Part shown: one piece after another, positions 6,797 through 12,744 of the stretch
Numbering within the stretch: position 1 is the stretch's first letter
Layout of the letters: each line of letters begins with the position of its first letter
NCBI GenBank assembly: GCA_959602365.1
Contig: CAUGSS010000048.1
Location: 1 to 19,410 of the forward strand
Reading direction: 5' to 3'
Source: an uncultured Eubacteriales bacterium
GTDB lineage: Bacteria > Bacillota > Clostridia > Oscillospirales > Oscillospiraceae
Length of the DNA: 19,410 nucleotides
Notes under the pieces: model-generated
What the model was told of the DNA's origin: nothing
Seen by the model: the letters and a program-made list of their open reading frames with translations, nothing else
The model's database searches: none
Program-made: the position numbers and the translations under genes

Positions 6797-7503
6797 TGGA
6801 TAAGAAGTATATCAAAGATTACATCGCCCGGCGGACCGCCCAGGAGCTGAAGGACGGCTTCGTGGTCAACCTGGGCGTGGGCCTGCCCACCCTGTGCACC
6901 AAGTACCTGCCCGAGGGCACCAAGATCTGCATCCACGCCGAGGTGGGCATCGTGGGCGCCGGCGCCACTCCGGTTTCCGGCGACGCCAACTATGATCCCA
7001 TGCACGTGGTGGACGCCGGCGGCTCCCCCGCCTCCGTGGCCTACGGCGGCAGCTTCATCGACTCCGCCTCCAACTTCGGCCTGATCCGGGGCGGCCATGT
7101 GGACGCCTGCGTGCTGGGCTGCATGGAGGTTGACGAGGAGGGCTCCCTGGCCAACTGGATCATCCCCGGCAAGAGCATGGCCGGTATGGGCGGCGCCATG
7201 GACCTGTGCTGCGGCGCCAAGGAGGTCATCGTGGCCATGACCCACACCGCCAAGGGCAACGCCAAGATCCTGAAGAAGTGCAAGCTGCCCCTGACCGCCT
7301 CCCACTGCGTCACCATGATTATCACCGAGATGGCCGTGATGAAGATCGTCAAGGGCCAGGGCATCGTGCTCACCGAGTACAACCCCGAGCTGGGCACCAA
7401 GGAGGAGGCCGTGGCCGCCATCCAGGCCGCCACCGAGGCCACCCTGATCATCTCCCCGGACCTGAAGCCCATGGAGGGCGATCTGGAGTCCCTGAAGGTC
7501 TGA
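6796..7503 (+). CDS. ctfB: CoA-transferase subunit B (acetoacetate/butyrate type)
   Basis: This 235-aa beta subunit partners the preceding gene. NLGVGLPTL (25-33) is the standard N-terminal motif. The catalytic glutamate should be E49, in IHAEVGIVGAG, where most relatives read SENG. So the acid is kept but its flanking residues differ (AEVG for SENG). GGAMDLCCGAKEVIVAMTHT matches the conserved GGAMDLVAGAK block, again with local changes. The C-terminus (SPDLKPMEGDLESLKV) is complete. The gene follows ctfA with a one-base overlap and is closed by a terminator 27 nt after its stop. I am confident of the family; the altered active-site neighbourhood could mean a different acyl preference. Confidence 0.9.
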   Translation: MDKKYIKDYIARRTAQELKDGFVVNLGVGLPTLCTKYLPEGTKICIHAEVGIVGAGATPVSGDANYDPMHVVDAGGSPASVAYGGSFIDSASNFGLIRGGHVDACVLGCMEVDEEGSLANWIIPGKSMAGMGGAMDLCCGAKEVIVAMTHTAKGNAKILKKCKLPLTASHCVTMIITEMAVMKIVKGQGIVLTEYNPELGTKEEAVAAIQAATEATLIISPDLKPMEGDLESLKV

Positions 7504-7530
7504 TCGCGCACCCATTTCCCGTTTTCCCAA

Positions 7531-7567
7531 GCCGCCCCGTCTCCACCCCGAGACCGGGGCGGCTTTT
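7531..7567 (+). terminator. Intrinsic terminator of ctfAB
   Basis: GCCGCCCCGTCTC and GAGACCGGGGCGGC (7550-7563) form a long stem with one bulged C, followed by TTTT. Confidence 0.85.
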
Positions 7568-7820
7568 CCCTTTTGTCCTCTCGAAGGGCGTCAGTCGTGC
7601 CTTTTGTCCGCCCGAGGGGCAACAGTCTCGCCCTTTGTCTTCTCGAGGGGTGCCTGCCTCCCCTTTTGTCCGCCCGAGGGGCAACAGTCTCGCCCTTTGT
7701 CTTCTCGAGGGGTGCCTGCCTCCCCTTTTGTCTGCCCGAGGGGCAACAGTCTCGCCCTTTGTCTTCTCGAGGGGTGCCTGCCTCCCCTTTTGTCTGCCCG
7801 AGGGGCATCAGTTTCGCCTC
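7568..7820. repeat. 62-bp minisatellite made of two 31-bp halves
   Basis: Units begin with CTTTTGTC at 7601, 7663, 7725 and 7787, exactly 62 bp apart. The last is partial, and a degraded unit precedes the first. Each unit holds two related 31-bp halves, one with CCCGAGGGGC and one with CTCGAGGGGTG. Copies are nearly identical, so expansion is recent. Because 62 is not a multiple of three, open frames exist on several frames and both strands; none has a ribosome site and I reject them as genes. Confidence 0.9.
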
Positions 7821-8220
7821 TGTCATCCTGAGGAGCGCAGCGACGAAGGATCTTTCCCCCGCGCCTTCGATTTCCCCGGCGGGCCTGGAGCGGGATCAAA
7901 GAAGATCCTTCGCTGCGCTCAGGATGACAGGGAAAAGGCGCTCAGGATGACAGGGTTGGGGAGGTTCAGAATGACATGGGGAAAGGCACTCAGGATGACA
8001 GGGCCTGAGCTGCCGGGATGAACAAGGGCCGGGGAGGCTCAGGATGACAGAGGCAGGGAAACTGCCGGGATGAGAGGGACAGGAGGACGCCCAAGATGAC
8101 AAAGGCAGGAAGGCGCGCAGGATGACAGGCACGGAAGGACGCCGGGAGAATGCCGGGGACAGGGGGCGTCGGATGACAGGGGAAAGCAGTGGCGCCCTCA
8201 GGATGAGCTGGGGCAAAAAA
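7821..8220. repeat. Inverted-repeat element with adjoining degenerate tandem array
   Basis: 7821-7929 is a further TGTCATCCTGAGG ... CTCAGGATGACA element, with a longer GC-rich head than the 4-kb copies. From 7921 to about 8215 the right-end motif CTCAGGATGACAGG is iterated about ten times at a 23-26 bp period with growing divergence. The array ends at the marR promoter region. No gene is supported. Confidence 0.85.
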
Positions 8221-8245
8221 ATTCCCCAAAGCGGCTCACCCCCTA

Positions 8246-8273
8246 TTGACAATCCCGGGCAGTACGCTATAAT
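8246..8273 (+). promoter_or_regulatory. Promoter of the marR-CoA-transferase operon
   Basis: A consensus TTGACA (8246-8251) and consensus TATAAT (8268-8273) are spaced 16 bp apart. The predicted start near 8280 lies inside the palindromic operator that follows. Confidence 0.85.
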
Positions 8274-8274
8274 A

Positions 8275-8308
8275 GATACATAACCAGTTATATAATTGGT
8301 TATGTATC
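8275..8308. promoter_or_regulatory. 34-bp palindromic operator over the marR start site
   Basis: GATACATAACCA (8275-8286) is the exact inverted complement of TGGTTATGTATC (8297-8308), and 4 of the 5 inner pairs also match, giving 16 of 17 pairs. It contains ATAACCAGTTAT (8280-8291). The position immediately after the -10 box is typical of MarR autorepression. It is AT-rich inside a very GC-rich leader, which makes chance unlikely. Confidence 0.85.
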
Positions 8309-8390
8309 GACCCGCCCCCGCCCGCGCCCGACCGTGCGCCCGATGGGGCGGCATTGCATGTACGCAACACCATGTGGAGGAGGTGGGCCT

Positions 8391-8825
8391 ATGTCCCGCA
8401 CATCCGCCGGTCTGCGGCAGACGGTGTGCCATCTGGTCCACCAGGTGGACCACATCCTCAACCGGGAAAACGCCCGGGTGCTGGAGCCCTACGGGGTGAC
8501 CATGTACCAGGCCATGAGCCTGATCTATGTGGCCGACCACGAGGGGGAGCGGACGGTAAACCAGCGGGCCATCGAGCGCTTCACCCAGTTGTCCAACCCC
8601 GGGGTGACCAAGCTGATCACCGCGCTGGAGCGGCTGGAGCTGCTGGAGCGCACCCCGGATCCGGAGGATGCCCGGAGCTATGCCCTGCGCACCACCCCCA
8701 AGGGCCGGGATCAGGCCGAGACCTTCCGGGGGCTGATTCTGGACACCGACCGGCGCTGTACAGCCGCTCTGACGGCGGAGGAAAACCGGCAGCTGGTAGC
8801 ACTGCTGCAAAAGATGACCAAGTGA
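8391..8825 (+). CDS. MarR-family transcriptional regulator
   Basis: This 144-aa winged-helix regulator likely senses an acyl or phenolic ligand and binds the adjacent palindrome as a dimer. N-terminal and C-terminal helices (1-48 and 106-144) would form the dimer arm. The winged helix covers about 52-105, with recognition-helix region FTQLSNPGVTKLITALERLELLERT and wing DPEDARSYALRTTPKG. The start is ATG 8391 because GGAGGAGGT lies at 8376-8384; an upstream in-frame ATG at 8334 lacks a ribosome site. The leader is about 110 nt. The CoA-transferase gene follows after 36 nt with no terminator, so they form one operon. Motif sharing suggests it also controls thiolase and ctfAB. Confidence 0.92.
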   Translation: MSRTSAGLRQTVCHLVHQVDHILNRENARVLEPYGVTMYQAMSLIYVADHEGERTVNQRAIERFTQLSNPGVTKLITALERLELLERTPDPEDARSYALRTTPKGRDQAETFRGLILDTDRRCTAALTAEENRQLVALLQKMTK

Positions 8826-8861
8826 GCAAACCTACATCATTTTGACAGGAGGATTCTGCAT

Positions 8862-10166
8862 ATGACATTACAAGAACTCTACCAGAGCAAAAAGGGCAGC
8901 CTGGAGGACGCCCTGAGCTACATCCGCAGCAACGACGATGTCTGCCTGGCCGGCGACTGCAACGAGCCGGTGGTCTTTGCCCGCAATCTGCACAAGATCG
9001 CCCCCCGGGTGGAGAACGTCACCGTCATCAAGGCCCGTACCGGCAACTTTGAGTTCGTCAAGGGCGACAACATGAACGGCCATATCAACACCGGCGGCTT
9101 CTTCTTCGGCCCCGGCTGGGGGGAGGGCCAGCAGAAGCTGAACACCTCCATGATCGTCACCGACCTGCCCAGCTTCGGCCGCTTCGTCTCCGAGCACCGG
9201 CCCCCCAACGTCTTCGTGGCCCAGGTCACTCCCATGGACGAGAACGGCAAGTTCCAGATCGGCCTGTGCATGATGTGGGAGACCGAGACCTTTGAGGCGG
9301 TTATGAAGCAGCCCAACCACCGGATCATCCTGGAGGTCAACCCCCAGCAGGTCCGGGTCAAGGGCGGCCTGGAGATCGACATCAACGACGTCACCTGCCT
9401 CTATGAGGTGGACGAGCCCCTGATGGAGATCCCCTCCATGCAGACCTCCGAGGTGGAGGAGACCATCGGCGGCCTGGTCAGCGAGCTGGTCCACGACGGC
9501 GACACCATCCAGCTGGGCATCGGCTCCCTGCCCGACGCGGTGGCCCACCACCTGATGGACAAGCGGGACCTGGGCCTGCACACCGAGATGATCACCACCT
9601 CCATGGGCGAGATGATCCGCCGGGGTATCATCACCGGCGAGCGGAAGAACTACTATAAGGGTGTCCATGTCTGCTCCTTCGCCGGCGGCGACCGGGCCCT
9701 GTACGAGACCATGCGGGACACTCCCAACCTGCGCATTGTCCCGGGCAGCTACGGCGTAGATCCCATGACCATCATGCAGAACGACAACATGGTGTCCATC
9801 AACACCATCCTGGAGATGGATCTGACCGGCCAGGTCTGCTCTGAGTCCATCGGCCCCCGGCAGCACTCCGGCTCCGGCGGCGGCTTCTGCTTCGCCTATG
9901 GCGCGCTGCGCTCCAAGGGCGGCCGGGGCATCCTGGCCTTTGCCTCCCGGAGCAAGAAGGGCATGCCCAAGATCAAGCCCATCCTGACCCCCGGCGCTGT
10001 GGTCACCATCCCCCGGAACTATGTGGACTACATCGTCACCGAGTACGGCGTGGCCCATCTGCGGGGCTGCAACGTCAGGGAGCGCTGCGAGCAGCTGATC
10101 TCCATCGCCCATCCCGACGACCGGGCTGAGCTGCGCAAAGAGGCTCAGAAGCTGTTCTATATCTGA
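8862..10166 (+). CDS. Acetyl-CoA hydrolase/transferase family CoA-transferase (butyryl-CoA:acetate or 4-hydroxybutyrate type)
   Basis: This 434-aa single-chain family I CoA-transferase exchanges CoA between acetate and another acyl-CoA. The start is ATG 8862 with AGGAGGA at 8847-8853. Family motifs are LGIGSLPDAV (218-227), LGLHTEM with catalytic E242, GPRQHSGSGG (331-340) and YIVTEYGVAHLRG (390-402). Two normally conserved blocks deviate. GGFCFAYGALRSKGG stands where butyrate-producer enzymes read GGQxDFxxGA, and GSYGVDP replaces the usual VDYVNDP. The fold is complete and length is normal, so I expect activity, perhaps on a different acyl group. It is cotranscribed with marR and ends at a strong terminator. 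Confidence 0.9.
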   Translation: MTLQELYQSKKGSLEDALSYIRSNDDVCLAGDCNEPVVFARNLHKIAPRVENVTVIKARTGNFEFVKGDNMNGHINTGGFFFGPGWGEGQQKLNTSMIVTDLPSFGRFVSEHRPPNVFVAQVTPMDENGKFQIGLCMMWETETFEAVMKQPNHRIILEVNPQQVRVKGGLEIDINDVTCLYEVDEPLMEIPSMQTSEVEETIGGLVSELVHDGDTIQLGIGSLPDAVAHHLMDKRDLGLHTEMITTSMGEMIRRGIITGERKNYYKGVHVCSFAGGDRALYETMRDTPNLRIVPGSYGVDPMTIMQNDNMVSINTILEMDLTGQVCSESIGPRQHSGSGGGFCFAYGALRSKGGRGILAFASRSKKGMPKIKPILTPGAVVTIPRNYVDYIVTEYGVAHLRGCNVRERCEQLISIAHPDDRAELRKEAQKLFYI

Positions 10167-10195
10167 TTTCACCGGACGTTTGATCCAAAAGACTG

Positions 10196-10229
10196 CCGGC
10201 CGCCTCCTGAAGGGTGGCGGCCGGTTTTG
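10196..10229 (+). terminator. Intrinsic terminator of the marR operon
   Basis: CCGGCCGCC (10196-10204) pairs with GGCGGCCGG (10216-10224), followed by TTTTGT. Confidence 0.9.
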
Positions 10230-10439
10230 TCTTGTCCCTCGGCCCGTTGGCGCGCATTCTGCCGGCACTCCTCTGCCCTGGCTCTCCCGGCGGGCGTCTG
10301 TCCCCCCGGCGGGCTGCCCCGGGGCGGGAGCCGCCTTTTTTGCCCGCTGCAAGAGCGCCCACCCCTCGCCTTCCCAGCGGGCTGCCCCTCTGCCCCGGTC
10401 ACCCGGGACGGCCCGGCAGCAATCCCCGAAGTCTGAGGA
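10230..10439. other. GC-rich gene-free stretch
   Basis: I see nothing I can support here. It is GC-rich, proline/glycine-coding in all frames, and without promoter or ribosome-site sequences. Its last ~20 bases (AATCCCCGAAGTC) belong to the repeat unit that is duplicated further downstream. Confidence 0.5.
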
Positions 10440-11165
10440 GTGCCTCCCCCCTGTCATCCTGAGGAGCGGCAGCGACGAAGGATCTGTTTCCCCGGCAGCT
10501 GGAGACTGGGACGGAAAAAGATCCTTCGCTGCGCTCAGGATGACAAGGAGAGAGAATGCCCGGGATGACGAGGACGGGGGAATACCCGGAATGACGAGGA
10601 CGGGGGAATACCCGGAATGACGAGGACAAGGAGATGCCCAGGACAGTGCAGAGAAGTGCCCAGAAAGACAGGCGGCGAACAGTGTGCAGTAAGACAGCGG
10701 CAATCCCCGAAGTCAGAGGAGTGCCTCCCCCTGTCATCCTGAGGAGCGGCAGCGACGAAGGATCTGTTTCCCCGGCGGCTGGAGACTGGGACGGAAAAAG
10801 ATCCTTCGCTGCGCTCAGGATGACCAGGAGGGGGGGGAATACCCGGGATGACAAGGAGAGAGAATGCCCGGGATGACGAGGACAAGGAGATGCCCAGGAC
10901 AGTGCAGAGAAGTGCCCAGAAAGACAGGCGGCGAACAGTGTGCAGTAAGACAGCGGCAATCCCCGAAGTCAGAGGAGTGCCTCCCCCTGTCATCCTGAGG
11001 AGCGGCAGCGACGAAGGATCTGTTTTCCCGACAGCTGGAGAGCTGGAGACTGGGACGGAAAAAGATCCTTCGCTTCGCTCAGGATGACCAGGAGGGGGGG
11101 AATACCCGGGATAACAAGGAGGGAGAATACCCGGGATGGCAAGGCCGGGGAAACGCCCGGGATGA
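10440..11165. repeat. Repeat island with three inverted-repeat elements and a 256-bp tandem duplication
   Basis: Inverted-repeat elements lie at 10452-10545, 10732-10824 and 10988-11088 (TGTCATCCTGAGGAGCGGCAG to CTCAGGATGAC). The block from about 10611 to 10866 is repeated at an offset of exactly 256 bp (10867 to about 11130). The second copy differs by an 8-bp duplication of AGCTGGAG near 11038. Flanks between elements are short arrays such as GACGAGGACGGGGGAATACC, 26 bp per unit (10567-10620). No coding gene is supported. Confidence 0.88.
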
Positions 11166-11190
11166 CAAGCCGGGCCTGGTCTGGTATACT
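11162..11190 (+). promoter_or_regulatory. tatD promoter with repeat-derived -35
   Basis: TATACT at 11185-11190 is preceded after 17 bp by ATGACA at 11162-11167. The latter is the GATGACA end of the last repeat unit, so the array appears to provide the -35 box. Confidence 0.55.
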
Positions 11191-11245
11191 GTTGGCAGAG
11201 GACGAGAGCCCCGGCACCGCCGGGGCGAAGAAAGGACCTGATGAC

Positions 11246-12016
11246 ATGCTCTTTGAGACCCATGCCCACTATGACAACGGGCGTTTTGATACCGACCGGG
11301 AGGAACTGCTCTCCGCCCTGCCCGGGGCGGGGATTGGATGGGTGGTGAACCCGGGCTGCGACCTGCCCACCTCCCGGACGGCGGTGGCGCTGGCCGGGAA
11401 ATTTCCCCACGTCTATGCCGCCGTGGGCTTCCATCCCAGCGACTGCGCCGGCTGTGAGGGGGACTGGCTGGAGGAGATCCGGGCGCTGGCCCAGTCCAGC
11501 CCCAAGGTGGTGGCCATCGGGGAGATCGGACTGGACTACTACTGGAAGGACAACCCGCCCCGGGAGCGGCAGCAGGCGGTGTTCCGGGCCCAGCTGGCCC
11601 TGGCGGAGGAGCTGGACCTGCCGGTCATCGTCCACGACCGGGAGGCCCACCAGGACAGCATGGCCATTGTCCGGGAGTTCCCCCGGGTGCGGGGTGTATT
11701 CCACTGCTACTCCGGCAGCCTGGAGGACGCCAAGCTGCTGGTGCGGCTGGGCTGGCACATCAGCTTCACCGGGGTGGTCACCTTCAAAAACGCCCGGAAG
11801 GCCCTGGAGGTGGCCGCCGCCCTGCCCGCCGACCGGATCATGCTGGAGACCGACTCCCCCTATCTGGCCCCGGAGCCCAACCGGGGCAGGCGCAACGACA
11901 GCCGCAACCTGGTCTATATCCGGGACAGAATCGCCCAGCTCCGGGGAGTCAGCCCGGAGGAACTGGAGGCACAGACCACGCAAAACGCCCTGCAGTTTTT
12001 CGACATCAGAGCATGA
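11246..12016 (+). CDS. tatD: TatD-family metal-dependent hydrolase / DNase
   Basis: This 256-aa TIM-barrel metalloenzyme belongs to the TatD family of 3'-5' exonucleases and D-Tyr deacylase-like hydrolases. All metal ligands are visible: H6 and H8 (ETHAHYD), E93 (GEIGLDYY), H130 (IVHDREAH), H153 (FHCYSG) and D203 (LETDSPYLAP). Length is normal. The start is ATG 11246, chosen because the protein then begins directly at the barrel's first strand; the ribosome site (AAAGGA, about 11231-11236) is weak. The reading frame continues upstream into repeat sequence, which I exclude. It is commonly found near tRNA-ligase genes in Firmicutes but stands alone here, ended by a terminator 6 nt after the stop. 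Confidence 0.95.
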   Translation: MLFETHAHYDNGRFDTDREELLSALPGAGIGWVVNPGCDLPTSRTAVALAGKFPHVYAAVGFHPSDCAGCEGDWLEEIRALAQSSPKVVAIGEIGLDYYWKDNPPRERQQAVFRAQLALAEELDLPVIVHDREAHQDSMAIVREFPRVRGVFHCYSGSLEDAKLLVRLGWHISFTGVVTFKNARKALEVAAALPADRIMLETDSPYLAPEPNRGRRNDSRNLVYIRDRIAQLRGVSPEELEAQTTQNALQFFDIRA

Positions 12017-12018
12017 GA

Positions 12019-12051
12019 AAAGCGCCGCCGGATTTCTCCGGCGGCGTTTCT
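12019..12051 (+). terminator. Intrinsic terminator of tatD
   Basis: CGCCGCCGG (12023-12031) pairs with CCGGCGGCG (12038-12046), loop ATTTCT, followed by TTTCT. Confidence 0.88.
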
Positions 12052-12098
12052 GATTTGGTTCAGATCCCAGGGGAGGCAAGTCAGAGGAAGGGGAAGGG

Positions 12099-12208
12099 AA
12101 AAAAGAAAAAGCAAACGGACCTCCGGGCCTGAACCGGAAGTCCGTTCACTTTTGAGAGAGAGAGAAAAGAAGGAGGTATTTGTGATTCCTGCCGTTCCCC
12201 TTGGGAAC
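12099..12208 (-). ncRNA. Candidate small RNA A (CU-rich, tandem paralogue)
   Basis: Read on the minus strand, a -10 box TATGAT (12220-12215) is followed after 6 bp by a hairpin GTTCCC AAG GGGAAC (12208-12194), so the RNA probably starts at 12208. Next comes an unstructured CU-rich stretch (12182-12151) containing ACCTCCTTC, complementary to a Shine-Dalgarno site. A 13-bp terminator stem follows (12146-12134 with 12126-12114) and then a T-rich tail (about 12113-12099). One stem pair is a G-U wobble only in minus-strand RNA; in plus-strand RNA it would be an A/C mismatch, which supports the direction. Length would be about 105 nt. It resembles C/U-rich Gram-positive sRNAs such as RsaE/RoxS or CsfG in design, but I cannot assign it to a known family. 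Confidence 0.65.
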
Positions 12209-12214
12209 ATCTGT

Positions 12215-12268
12215 ATCATACCCAAAAAATACGGCCAAATCATGACCGAGTTGTGAACCTTTTGTAAA
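12215..12268 (-). promoter_or_regulatory. Promoter A with 11-bp-spaced direct repeats
   Basis: On the minus strand the hexamers TTTACA (12268-12263), TTCACA (12257-12252) and GTCATG (12246-12241) are spaced exactly 11 bp apart. They stand 21 bp from TATGAT (12220-12215), and the last one overlaps the -35 position. This is the layout of PhoB/OmpR-type response-regulator boxes. Confidence 0.55.
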
Positions 12269-12534
12269 GGTGCGCAACTTTTTCGACCCGATCCGACGCC
12301 GTCCCTTCCCCCCGGGCCCTGGGGCTGGAACCAGGGGCAGGGGGCGGATTCCCCGGCCCGGCGCCGGGGGAGCGGGCGCTGGGCGGGAGTTCCGGATGGC
12401 GGGGGGCCGTCTGAGGGCCGGGGCGGCGGGCGGTCCGGGCGGAGCACAGCCCCGGGGGTGCGGCGGACGGAGCGCGGCGCCGGGGTTCAGACGGAGGAGA
12501 CGCTCCCCCGCTGTCCCGGGCGCGGCCTTCCGCA
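12269..12534. other. Extremely GC-rich spacer between the two sRNA genes
   Basis: About 250 bp of very GC-rich sequence separates the two small RNA units. Open frames exist on both strands but lack ribosome sites, start-codon context and recognisable products. I support no gene here. Confidence 0.5.
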
Positions 12535-12625
12535 GACAAAAGAATCCCGGTCCGTCTCCGGACCGGGACCCTTTTTTTGAGAGAGAAAAGAGAGAGGGAG
12601 GTATTTGTTGCTGTTCCTTTGGAAC
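12535..12625 (-). ncRNA. Candidate small RNA B (CU-rich, tandem paralogue)
   Basis: This is the same architecture as RNA A. TATGAT (12637-12632) is followed by the 5' hairpin GTTCC AAA GGAAC (12625-12613), then CAAATACCTCC and a CTCTCTC-rich stretch (down to about 12578). A perfect 10-bp terminator follows (12568-12559 with 12554-12545, 4-nt loop) with TTCTTTTG after it. The distances from -10 to hairpin and from -10 to upstream repeats are identical to copy A, although the primary sequence has diverged. The plus strand also has a T-run after the stem (12572-12578), so the terminator may work both ways, perhaps also stopping reads from the tatD side. Predicted RNA length is about 90 nt. Confidence 0.65.
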
Positions 12626-12631
12626 GATTTT

Positions 12632-12685
12632 ATCATAAAATACATTCATTGCCAAACCGTGACCAAATTATGAATTCTTTGTAAA
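12632..12685 (-). promoter_or_regulatory. Promoter B with 11-bp-spaced direct repeats
   Basis: On the minus strand TTTACA (12685-12680), TTCATA (12674-12669) and GTCACG (12663-12658) again have exact 11-bp spacing and lie 21 bp upstream of TATGAT (12637-12632). The same geometry as promoter A, with sequence drift between the boxes, indicates selected binding sites. Confidence 0.55.
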
Positions 12686-12744
12686 TACAAACTAACCTGT
12701 TCCAACGGCTGTCCCGGCCCCCGGGCGGCCGGGAGAAGGGCGGT

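Noticed and set aside
7601..7800. CRISPR array
   Set aside because: Direct units are contiguous with no variable spacers, and no cas genes are present.
7573..7950. Open frames through the 62-bp minisatellite on both strands
   Set aside because: The repeat leaves several frames open; there is no start context and no family.
11084..11245. Upstream extension of tatD into the repeat region
   Set aside because: It would translate repeat sequence; the TatD fold begins at MLFETHAHYD and the likely promoter lies inside the extension.
12173..12256. Plus-strand small ORF with perfect AAGGAGGT and GTG start (about 24 codons), and a similar frame in the second copy ending at the aligned TGA
   Set aside because: Differences between copies are not concentrated at third codon positions, lengths differ, and the conserved 11-bp repeats extend past the stop. 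The SD-like sequence is the complement of the CU-rich stretch of the minus-strand RNA. I cannot fully exclude a peptide.
12270..12530. Overlapping GC-rich frames between the two sRNA genes
   Set aside because: No ribosome site, extreme composition, and frames open on both strands because of GC content.
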